Source: Rhodopseudomonas sp. BR0M22
GTDB lineage: Bacteria; Pseudomonadota; Alphaproteobacteria; Rhizobiales; Xanthobacteraceae
Length of the DNA stretch: 64,000 nucleotides
NCBI RefSeq assembly: GCF_010907035.1
Contig: NZ_QUMK01000018.1
Location: 16,789-80,788 of the forward strand
Direction of reading: 5' to 3'
The notes below the pieces were generated by a model that did no database searches, was not told where the DNA came from, and saw only the letters and a program-made list of their open reading frames with translations. Every line of letters begins with the position of its first letter. Within the stretch, counting starts at the first letter, position 1. Of this stretch, positions 57,475-64,000 are shown piece by piece. The translations under genes and the position numbers were made by a program.

Positions 57475-58029
57475 TTACCGCGGCGCGCGCTTGGCGAGGA
57501 TGCGCTGCAGGGTGCGGCGGTGCATGTTGAGGCGCCGCGCGGTTTCCGAGACATTGCGGTTGCACATCTCGTAGATCCGCTGGATGTGTTCCCAGCGGAC
57601 GCGGTCCGCCGACATCGGATTCGGCGGCGGTTCGGATTTCTCGGTGTCGGTCGAGAGCAGCGCCGCGACGACGTCGTCGGCGTCCGCCGGCTTCGACAGA
57701 TAGTCCACCGCGCCCATCTTCACCGCGGTGACCGCCGTGGCGATGTTGCCGTAGCCGGTGAGGACGATGGCGCGGCAATCCGGGCGTTCGCGCTTCAAGG
57801 CCGAGACCACGTCGAGGCCGTTGCCGTCGCCGAGCCGCAGGTCGACCACCGCGAAGGCCGGCGCCGCCTTGCCGATCTGGGCCAGACCGCTGGAGACGCT
57901 GTCACAGGCCGTCACGGCGAAGCCGCGTGTTTCCATCGCCCGTGACAGCCGGTCGAGAAACGGCTTGTCGTCCTCCACGATCAGCAGCGAGCGATCGGTG
58001 TGGTCGTTCAGTTCGGGAATGGCGTTCAC
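57475..58029 (-). CDS. regA: Redox response regulator RegA (ActR/PrrA/RegR)
   Basis: A 184-residue response regulator. The receiver domain has the acidic pair in LLIVEDDKPFLDRL, phospho-acceptor D63 in FAVVDLRLGDGNGLDVV, T in VLTGYGNIATA and K in YLSKPADADDV. A proline linker leads to the Fis-type helix-turn-helix NVSETARRLNMHRRTLQRILAKRAPR. This is the ActR/PrrA/RegA architecture, the global regulator of photosynthesis, respiration and nitrogen fixation genes in response to oxygen. It lies 92 bases after regB on the same strand and probably shares its transcript. Confidence 0.96.
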   Translation of the reverse strand: MNAIPELNDHTDRSLLIVEDDKPFLDRLSRAMETRGFAVTACDSVSSGLAQIGKAAPAFAVVDLRLGDGNGLDVVSALKRERPDCRAIVLTGYGNIATAVTAVKMGAVDYLSKPADADDVVAALLSTDTEKSEPPPNPMSADRVRWEHIQRIYEMCNRNVSETARRLNMHRRTLQRILAKRAPR

Positions 58030-58121
58030 GGGCGTGGCTCCTCGTCGAGTGCATCAGGATATGGGGGTGCGGTAGCGCGCTGCCAAGGGCGGGAGCCTGC
58101 GACCGGAGCGCGCGGGGGCGG

Positions 58122-59444
58122 CTAAGTGATTGGTTCTTCCCTGTTTTCAGTGGTCTCGAAGCGGTCCCTGGGCCAGCTCAGTTGAACGATGGCGCCGTGG
58201 TCGGGGAAGGTCTTGTTGCGAAACTCGACCTTCGCGCCGGTCCGTTCGAGCAAGGTCCGGGCGATGAACACCCCGAGGCCGAGCCCGGACCGTTCGCGGT
58301 TGGGGTCGTCGGAGCTGCGGCGGCGCGACAGATACGGCTCGCCGATCCGCCGCAGCACGTCGGGCTTGATGCCCGGGCCGTCGTCCGAGATCACGATCTG
58401 CACCGCCTCGGCATTCCACCAGGCATTGACCTCGACCGCGGTGCGGGCGAAGTCGACGGCGTTTTCCAGAATATTGCCGATGCCGTAGAGGATCGCGGGA
58501 TTGCGCATCACCACCGGCTCGGCTTCGCCCGATTGCGCCAGCCGGATCTTGATCGCGATGCCGAAGTCCCGGTGCGGCGCCACCGCCTCCTCGATCAGCG
58601 TCGATAGCGGCATGCGGTCGAACGGGGCCCCCGCGGACGACAGTTGCGCGATCTTGCCGAGGATTTCGCGGCAGCGCTTGGCCTGCTCGCGCAGCGTCCG
58701 CAGATCGGAGGCCATCTCCGGCGGGGCGCTCTTCTCCAACTCGCGCGAAATCAGGAAGATCGTCGACAACGGCGTGCCGAGCTCGTGGGCGGCGGCGGCG
58801 GCGAGGCCGTCGAGCTGGGTCAGATGCTGTTCCCGCTCCAGCACCAGCTCGGCGGCCGACAGGGCGTCGGCGAGCTTGCGGGCCTCCTCGGTGACCTGGA
58901 AGGTGTAGAGGCTGGTCACCCCGATCGCGAGCAGGATCGAGAGCCAGACGCCGACCAGATAGATCTGCGGCAACGCCACCGGTTCGTCACCGGCCCAGGG
59001 CAGCGGCAAATGGCTGTAGCCGAGAAAGGCGGCGCAGCCGGCGGCGAAGATGCCGAGCGAAATCGTCATGCGGGTCGGCAGCGCGGTGGCGCTGATCAGC
59101 ACCGGCCCGAGGAACAGGAATGCGAACGGGTTCTGCAGGCCGCCGGTGAAGTACAGCAGTCCGGCGAGTTCCGAGATGTTGAGCGCGAGTAGCAGCGCCG
59201 CATAGATCGGCTCCATCCGCTGCATCGGATTGAAGGCGATCTGAAGCGCAAGATTGACCAGCCCGGACAGCGCGATGATCACGATGCAGGGCATCACCGC
59301 GAAATCGAATTCCAGTCCCTCCGCGACCACGAAGATCGCGGCAAGCTGACCGAGCGCAGCCAGCCAGCGCAGCCGCAGGATCGTGTCGAGTCGGACGTGG
59401 CGGCGAGGGTTGCGGAAGTCGGCGGAGATCAGGTCATCGGACAT
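58122..59444 (-). CDS. regB: Redox-sensing histidine kinase RegB (ActS/PrrB/RegS)
   Basis: A 440-residue membrane kinase with six transmembrane helices. The quinone-binding periplasmic loop has GGLQNPFAFLFLGPVLISA (GGxxNPF), the phosphorylated H220 lies in AAAAHELGTPLSTI, the redox-active cysteine is C258 in AKRCREILGKI, and the ATP domain has ENAVDFARTAVE, DDGPGIKP and RERSGLGLGVFIARTLL. It phosphorylates RegA when the quinone pool is reduced. The ATG at 59444 was preferred to a 59477 start. It is divergent from an ABC exporter. Confidence 0.95.
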   Translation of the reverse strand: MSDDLISADFRNPRRHVRLDTILRLRWLAALGQLAAIFVVAEGLEFDFAVMPCIVIIALSGLVNLALQIAFNPMQRMEPIYAALLLALNISELAGLLYFTGGLQNPFAFLFLGPVLISATALPTRMTISLGIFAAGCAAFLGYSHLPLPWAGDEPVALPQIYLVGVWLSILLAIGVTSLYTFQVTEEARKLADALSAAELVLEREQHLTQLDGLAAAAAHELGTPLSTIFLISRELEKSAPPEMASDLRTLREQAKRCREILGKIAQLSSAGAPFDRMPLSTLIEEAVAPHRDFGIAIKIRLAQSGEAEPVVMRNPAILYGIGNILENAVDFARTAVEVNAWWNAEAVQIVISDDGPGIKPDVLRRIGEPYLSRRRSSDDPNRERSGLGLGVFIARTLLERTGAKVEFRNKTFPDHGAIVQLSWPRDRFETTENREEPIT

Positions 59445-59553
59445 GGCCGGACAGTAGCGCCCGCCGGTGTGGATCACAATTGAGGCTCTCCGCGGCGGAT
59501 TGCCCGGCCGGCGGCTTGCGCTCGGGCGTTGCAGTCGTCAAACAGGCGGCGTC

Positions 59554-60348
59554 ATGGCAATCGACAGACACAGTGAGCCGGAAGTGCCGGCATTACCAAC
59601 GGCCACGGCCGCCGCGATCGAGGTCGCGCATCTGTCCAAGGTCTACAAGGCCACCCGCGCGGTCGATGACATCTCCTTTACGGTGCCGCGCGGCGGGGTC
59701 ACCGGGCTGCTCGGCGGTAATGGCGCCGGCAAGACCACCACGATCGCGATGATCATGGGGCTGGTGCTGCCGAGCGCGGGCCGGATTCGGGTCCTCGGCT
59801 GCGCGATGCCGGAGCAGCGCGCCGACGTGCTCGGTCGGATCAATTTCGAAAGCCCCTATGTCGATATGCCGTCGCGGCTGACGGTGCGGCAGAACCTGAC
59901 GGTGTTCGGGAAATTGTATGCGGTGCCGGATCTGGCCGGCCGGATCGCCGAGCTGGCCGCCGATTTCGACCTGACCGAGTTTCTCGACCGCGCTTCGGGC
60001 AAGCTGTCGGCCGGGCAGAAGACCCGCGTGGCGCTGGCCAAAGCCCTGATCAACCGGCCCGAATTGCTGCTCCTCGACGAGCCGACCGCGTCGCTCGATC
60101 CCGACACCGCCGACTGGATCAGGTCTCATCTCGAACGTTACCGCAAGCAGCGCGGCGCCAGCATCCTGCTCGCCTCGCACAACATGCTCGAGGTCGAGCG
60201 GATGTGCGATAGGGTCGTGATCATGAAGCGCGGCCGGATCGAAGACGACGATACGCCGTCGGCGATCATGGCCCGCTACAACCGCGCGACGCTCGAGGAA
60301 GTTTTCCTCGACGTCGCCCGCGGCCGGGCACGGGATGCTGAATCATGA
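59554..60348 (+). CDS. ABC transporter ATP-binding protein
   Basis: A 264-residue ATPase. Walker A is LLGGNGAGKTTT, the signature LSAGQKTRVALAKAL, Walker B LLLLDEPTASLD, H-loop in LLASHNMLEV. It belongs to the ABC-2 exporter group (CcmA/NodI/DrrA-like). The ATG at 59554 begins the conserved part after a short disordered N-terminus. Its stop overlaps the start of the permease by four bases (ATGA at 60345-60348). Divergent from regB with 109 bases between, so its expression could depend on redox state. Confidence 0.92.
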   Translation: MAIDRHSEPEVPALPTATAAAIEVAHLSKVYKATRAVDDISFTVPRGGVTGLLGGNGAGKTTTIAMIMGLVLPSAGRIRVLGCAMPEQRADVLGRINFESPYVDMPSRLTVRQNLTVFGKLYAVPDLAGRIAELAADFDLTEFLDRASGKLSAGQKTRVALAKALINRPELLLLDEPTASLDPDTADWIRSHLERYRKQRGASILLASHNMLEVERMCDRVVIMKRGRIEDDDTPSAIMARYNRATLEEVFLDVARGRARDAES

Positions 60349-61175
60349 GGAGTTTGATCGAAGGCCTCGAATTCGGTCGCGGCATCGCCTGGCACCGGAT
60401 CAGCGCCATGGTGATGCGCTACTGGTACTTGCTGCTCTCGTCCTGGCCGCGGCTGTTCGAGCTGGTGTATTGGCCGGTGCTGCAGGTGATTACCTGGGGT
60501 TTCCTGCAGAGCTACGTGGCGCAGAACGCGGGCTTCTTCGCCCGCGCCGGCGGCACGCTGATCGGCGCCGTGATCCTGTGGGACATTCTGTTTCGCGGCC
60601 AGCTCGGATTTTCGATCTCGTTTCTCGAAGAGATGTGGGCGCGCAATCTCGGCAACCTGATGATGAGTCCGCTGAAGCCGATCGAGTTCCTGATCGCGCT
60701 GATGATCATGAGTCTGATCCGGCTCACGATCGGCGTATTGCCGATGGTGCTGCTGGCGATGGTGGTGTTCGACTTCAATCTGTTCGGGTTCGGGCTGCCG
60801 CTCGGCGCGTTCTTCTGCAATCTGATCTTCACCTCGTGGGCGCTCGGCATCTTCGTGTCCGGGCTGGTGCTCCGCCATGGCCTCGGCGCCGAGAGTATCG
60901 TCTGGAGCCTGATGTTCGGGGTGATGCCGCTCGCCTGCGTTTACTATCCGGTTTCGGTGCTGCCGCACTGGCTGCAATTCGTCGCCTGGCTGCTGCCGCC
61001 GACCTACGTGTTCGAAGGCATGCGCGCGCTGCTGATCGATCACCAGTTTCGCGGCGACCTGATGCTGTGGGCGCTCGGCATCAATGTGCTGCTGTTCGTG
61101 GCCGCGTTCATCAGTTTTCTGGCGATGCTGAACAGCGCCCGGCGCCATGGATCGCTGATCCAGAGCGGCGAGTAG
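60345..61175 (+). CDS. ABC-2 type transporter permease
   Basis: A 276-residue permease with six membrane helices. WPVLQVITWGFLQSYV near the N-terminus and the late VSVLPHWLQFVAWLLPPTYVFEGMRALLIDHQF are the ABC-2 family signature. It forms the exporter channel with the preceding ATPase. Substrate unknown; similar pairs move polysaccharides, drugs or lipids outward. The stop is followed by 138 bases before phaZ. Confidence 0.9.
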   Translation: MRSLIEGLEFGRGIAWHRISAMVMRYWYLLLSSWPRLFELVYWPVLQVITWGFLQSYVAQNAGFFARAGGTLIGAVILWDILFRGQLGFSISFLEEMWARNLGNLMMSPLKPIEFLIALMIMSLIRLTIGVLPMVLLAMVVFDFNLFGFGLPLGAFFCNLIFTSWALGIFVSGLVLRHGLGAESIVWSLMFGVMPLACVYYPVSVLPHWLQFVAWLLPPTYVFEGMRALLIDHQFRGDLMLWALGINVLLFVAAFISFLAMLNSARRHGSLIQSGE

Positions 61176-61313
61176 GTGGATTCCGGACAGGCCTGTGGAC
61201 CGTCCGTGCTTACATTTTGCGCGGCAAAGCGCATATTTCGATCTTGTGATTGACGCGCCATAACCCAGCCGCCACTATGTTGCGCTGCACGGGGTTACGA
61301 GGGACACAACACG

Positions 61314-62642
61314 ATGCCGGTCGTCATTGGTGAATTTGGTCGCCCGCCTGATATGCCTGCGGAAGTCAGTCCGGCGCTGACCACGCCGATGTACTGGTTC
61401 TACGAGATGGCGCACGCCTCGCTCAATCCGGCGCGGGCGATGTCGGACGCGACCAAGCTCGCGTTCAAGAATCCGCTCAATCCGTGGAGTCACACCGAGT
61501 TCGGCAAGTCGATTGCCGCCGCTTGCGAAGTGTTCGAGCGCACCACCCGGCGCTACGGCAAGCCGGAATGGGGGCTCGACGACACCGAAGTGAACGGTAT
61601 GCGGGTTCCCGTCGAAATCCACAATGTCTGGGAAAAGCCGTTCTGCCGGCTGCTGTATTTCGAGCGCAAGCTGGAGCGGCCGCTGCGTCATCCGCAGCCC
61701 CGGCTGCTGATCGTGGCGCCGATGTCCGGTCACTATGCGACCCTGCTGCGCGGCACGGTCGAGGCGTTCCTGCCGACCCATGAGGTCTACATCACCGATT
61801 GGTCCGACGCGCGGATGGTGCCCGTCACGGCCGGCCGGTTCGATCTCGACGACTATGTCGACTACGTCATCGAAATGCTGCAGACGCTGGGCGGCAATGT
61901 CCACGTCATGGCGGTGTGCCAGCCGTCGGTGCCGGTGCTGACCGCGGTGTCGGTGATGGAAGCCAATGGCGATCCCTTCGTGCCGCTGTCGATGACGTTG
62001 ATGGGCGGCCCGATCGACACCCGCCGCAGTCCCACCGCGGTCAACAATCTCGCCGCCGAGAAGGGGATCGACTGGTTCCGCAGCCACGTCATCACCAAGG
62101 TGCCGTTCCCGCATCCCGGCTTCATGCGCGACGTCTATCCCGGGTTCCTGCAGCTCAACGGCTTCATCAGCATGAACCTCGATCGTCACGTCGATGCCCA
62201 TCGCAACCTGTTCAACCATCTGGTTCAGGGCGACGGCGATCTCGCCGACAAGCATCGCGAGTTCTACGACGAGTATCTGGCGGTGATGGATCTGACTGCG
62301 GAGTTCTATCTGCAGACCGTGGACCTGGTGTTCGTTAAGCATGCGCTGCCGAAGGGCGAGATGATGCATCGCGGCAAGCTGGTCGAGCCGTCGAAGATCA
62401 CGCGCGTTGCGCTGATGACGGTGGAAGGCGAGAACGACGATATCTCCGGTCTCGGCCAGACCGAGGCGACGCATGATCTGTGTACGTCGATCCCGGACAA
62501 TCGGCGCGTTCACTACGTGCAGAAGGGCGTCGGTCATTACGGCGTGTTCAACGGCTCGCGTTTCCGCTCGGAGATCGTGCCGAGGATCTGTGATTTCCAT
62601 GCCTCCGCGGCCAGCGACGTGCCGGCGCGTGCGGCGGAGTGA
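61314..62642 (+). CDS. phaZ: Intracellular polyhydroxyalkanoate depolymerase
   Basis: A 442-residue PhaZ. The N-terminal MYWFYEMAHASLNPARAMSDATKLAFKNPLNPWSHTEFGKSIAAACEVFERTTRRY is diagnostic of the PHB_depo_C-containing intracellular type, and the active-site nucleophile is C202 in VMAVCQPSVPVLTAV (cysteine in place of serine, as in PhaZ of Ralstonia). The terminal VHYVQKGVGHYGVFNGSRF has the histidine. It mobilises stored poly(3-hydroxybutyrate). The gene is 44 kb from phaAB and alone here, preceded by a promoter-like stretch. Confidence 0.93.
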   Translation: MPVVIGEFGRPPDMPAEVSPALTTPMYWFYEMAHASLNPARAMSDATKLAFKNPLNPWSHTEFGKSIAAACEVFERTTRRYGKPEWGLDDTEVNGMRVPVEIHNVWEKPFCRLLYFERKLERPLRHPQPRLLIVAPMSGHYATLLRGTVEAFLPTHEVYITDWSDARMVPVTAGRFDLDDYVDYVIEMLQTLGGNVHVMAVCQPSVPVLTAVSVMEANGDPFVPLSMTLMGGPIDTRRSPTAVNNLAAEKGIDWFRSHVITKVPFPHPGFMRDVYPGFLQLNGFISMNLDRHVDAHRNLFNHLVQGDGDLADKHREFYDEYLAVMDLTAEFYLQTVDLVFVKHALPKGEMMHRGKLVEPSKITRVALMTVEGENDDISGLGQTEATHDLCTSIPDNRRVHYVQKGVGHYGVFNGSRFRSEIVPRICDFHASAASDVPARAAE

Positions 62643-62982
62643 TTAGTACGCGTCGTCGATCAGCATCTGCTGTGGATGATGCGGTGGCCTGTGATGAGTT
62701 TGCGCTGAGAAATCAAGCGTAAGCCGATTTCTTGTTTGTTCATGCCGCCTGTGGGAATCCAGATTCACGGGTTCGGCAAGTAGTGAGTAGTGAGTCACCT
62801 CTCAGGGCATCGTTTTGAATCGAAATTCGCGAAAATTTCGAGTTCCAAGCCCCATCACTTAGGGGTGCGACATTCGGTTTGCCCTGTATATTGGGCAAAT
62901 GATTTGTTTTTGCGCCGAGCGCTTCCAATGGAGGCGGTTATGGCAGATTCCAGGGGACCTTCTGTTTCCTGGACCTGCAGAC
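62643..62982. other. Low-GC gene-free stretch with two inverted repeats
   Basis: No gene is supported in these 340 bases. The region is clearly AT-richer than its surroundings. It contains an inverted repeat CGAAATT...AATTTCG at about 62820-62839 and TTTGCCC-TGTATATT-GGGCAAA at 62878-62899, just before the metallopeptidase. The second is a 22-base perfect inverted repeat and could be an operator or hairpin. Confidence 0.6.
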
Positions 62983-63732
62983 ATGGCACGCGCACTTCTC
63001 TATCGACGGCCCACCGAGCCGTCGACGATCCCTGTTCGGCACGGCTCGCAGTTCTTCGCCGTCCGCATCCGCCGCCACCGCCGAGCGCGGCGCTACACCT
63101 TGCGGATTCATCCGAGCGACCGCGAAGCGATTCTGACCATGCCGCCGCGCGGCACGCTCGCCGATGCCAAGGAGTTCGCGCAGCGTCACGGCGCGTGGAT
63201 CGCGGCGCGCCTCGGCCGGCTGCCGAAGGCGGCGCCGTTTCTGCCGGGGACCTTGGTGCCGCTGCGCGGCCATGACCACAAGATCGTGCATCGGGCCGGT
63301 CGCGGCACGGTGTGGACCGAGGTGCGGGAGTCCGGCGAGAAGATCCTGTGCGTCGCCGGCGAGACCGAACACATCGAGCGCCGGGTGCTCGATTTCCTCA
63401 AGCGCGAAGCGCGGCGCGATCTGCAGAAGGCCTGCGATCGCTATGCGCCCGAGCTTGGCGTCAAGGTCACGCGGCTGTCGATCCGCGATCAGTCGAGCCG
63501 TTGGGGTTCGTGCACTTCGGCGGGCTCGCTGTCGTTCTCGTGGCGGCTGATCCTGGCGCCGTCCTATGTGCTGGACTATCTGGCCGCCCACGAAGTCGCG
63601 CATCTGGTCGAGATGAACCACTCGGCGCGGTTCTGGCGGGTCGTCGGCAAGGTGTGTCCGCAGATGGAACGCGCCAAGACCTGGCTCGACACCTGCGGCA
63701 ACGATCTGCACCGCTACGGCATCTCGGACTGA
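62983..63732 (+). CDS. M48/DUF45 (YgjP-like) metallopeptidase
   Basis: A 249-residue zinc-dependent metallopeptidase-like protein. The metal site HEVAHLVEMNHSARFW (HExxH with a later E/H) is preceded by RWGSCTSAGSLSFSWRLILAPSYVLDYLAA, the WGSC signature of the YgjP/DUF45 family. The family's cellular role is unclear. The ATG at 62983 gives the usual length; the ATG at 62899 would add 28 non-conserved residues. It is followed by a palindromic repeat and the IS30 element. Confidence 0.88.
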   Translation: MARALLYRRPTEPSTIPVRHGSQFFAVRIRRHRRARRYTLRIHPSDREAILTMPPRGTLADAKEFAQRHGAWIAARLGRLPKAAPFLPGTLVPLRGHDHKIVHRAGRGTVWTEVRESGEKILCVAGETEHIERRVLDFLKREARRDLQKACDRYAPELGVKVTRLSIRDQSSRWGSCTSAGSLSFSWRLILAPSYVLDYLAAHEVAHLVEMNHSARFWRVVGKVCPQMERAKTWLDTCGNDLHRYGISD

Positions 63733-63782
63733 CCGGGGCTTGCATCGGCCGACTGAACGGTCCGCGCGGCCGTCAGCTTAAT

Positions 63783-63870
63783 CGTCATCGCCCGCGCAGG
63801 CGGGCGATCCAGTATCGAAGAGCGCTCGTTGCGGCGCACGAGCGACCTCACCCCTCTGGGATACTGGATC
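63783..63870. repeat. Palindromic intergenic repeat, family C, apparently interrupted
   Basis: CGTCATCGCCCGCGCAGG opens a repeat of nested palindromes: ATCCAGTAT at 63808 faces ATACTGGAT (63861-63869), and CGCTCGT faces ACGAGCG inside. The expected right-hand counterpart of the outer arm (a CCTGCGCGGGCGATGACG-like end) is missing; the sequence changes at about 63871 into the IS30 upstream region. It looks as if the element had cut the repeat. Confidence 0.7.
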
Positions 63871-64000
63871 CTCCTTGGGTTCACGATGCAAGTGCAACAC
63901 CTGCTACAGTGGTGTTGCGATGGGACAGTGTTATGGCCAGCTCAGCCTCGAGGAGCGCGTTGAGATTTATCGCCTGCATGCGGGCGGTATATCTCAAAAT
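63871..64000 (+). mobile_element. Left end of an IS30-family insertion sequence
   Basis: The transposase start is inside the window, and the sequence before it departs from the palindromic repeat at about 63871. Inside, GCAACACC (63894-63901) and GGTGTTGC (63911-63918) make an inverted repeat just before the transposase ATG, possibly part of the IS end or an operator. The true terminal inverted repeat and right end are outside the window. Confidence 0.6.
63920..64000 (+). CDS. IS30-family transposase, N-terminal part only
   Basis: The first 27 residues, beginning MGQCYGQLSLEERVEIYRL, match the conserved N-terminus of IS30 transposases (the Y-x-x-LSLEER-x-EI helix that starts the helix-turn-helix). 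The gene is cut by the right edge. DDE catalysis is expected from the family but not visible here. ATG at 63920; no clear ribosome binding site. Confidence 0.85.
   Translation, partial: MGQCYGQLSLEERVEIYRLHAGGISQN

Overview
The window is about 65% GC and looks like the chromosome of a purple non-sulfur alphaproteobacterium, most likely Rhodopseudomonas palustris or a close relative in the Bradyrhizobium group. The support is the papA-papB blue-light c-di-GMP pair, RegB/RegA redox regulators, a PhaR/PhaA/PhaB polyhydroxyalkanoate block, an Omp2-type porin, a DUF1236 secreted protein and palindromic intergenic repeats of the kind common in this group. No 16S rRNA is present, so the species call is an inference from gene content.

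Layout. 1-3.2 kb: the start of a MarR regulator, zur, a DMT exporter and ispG. 3.2-5.5 kb: a ParE/ParD-like toxin-antitoxin pair and a Na+/H+ antiporter. 5.6-7.8 kb: papA-papB. 7.9-11.8 kb: DUF1345 protein, ispA-type prenyl synthase, mtgA, rpmF and two unknowns. 12-17.8 kb: a GGDEF/EAL protein with a degenerate GGDEF site, phaR, phaA, phaB and a second DMT exporter. 17.9-26.1 kb: aspartic protease, hrpB, acyltransferase, a CoA-transferase, a candidate small RNA and a large porin. 26.7-31.2 kb: a MarR regulator convergent with an alpha/beta hydrolase, tRNA-Leu(CAA), dsbB, an AbrB-family membrane protein and a secreted two-module protein. 31.3-37.5 kb: lrgA-lrgB, a membrane protein, an esterase, a chemoreceptor and an AI-2E-type transporter. 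37.6-41.3 kb: LysR regulator, DctA-type carrier, allE and allA (purine ureide catabolism). 41.3-49.7 kb: methyltransferase, HNH protein, cysK (frameshifted here), purC, pirin, malonyl-CoA decarboxylase, PAS protein and MmgE/PrpD protein. 49.8-56.9 kb: FUSC-like and DUF2269 membrane proteins, a PHB-depolymerase-family esterase, DUF1236 protein, AraC regulator, MBL hydrolase, VWA protein and mmcB. 57.4-61.2 kb: regB-regA divergent from an ABC exporter. 61.3-64 kb: phaZ, a DUF45 metallopeptidase and the start of an IS30-family element.

How it fits together. Carbon storage is spread over the window: synthesis and its repressor (phaA, phaB, phaR) at 14-17 kb, intracellular mobilisation (phaZ) at 61 kb and an extracellular-type depolymerase-family esterase at 52 kb. 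Lifestyle switching is served by blue light to c-di-GMP (papB-papA), a second EAL protein and the global redox system RegB/RegA. Most other genes are housekeeping or stand-alone transport and regulatory genes typical of a free-living metabolically versatile bacterium.

Most notable: a one-base deletion that breaks the 3' end of cysK; an unannotated 106-nt candidate small RNA on the minus strand near 24.3 kb with its own promoter, anti-Shine-Dalgarno segments and terminator; a repeated motif TTGATNNGATAA in front of both a MarR gene and the facing hydrolase; and an IS30 element apparently landed inside a palindromic repeat at the right edge.
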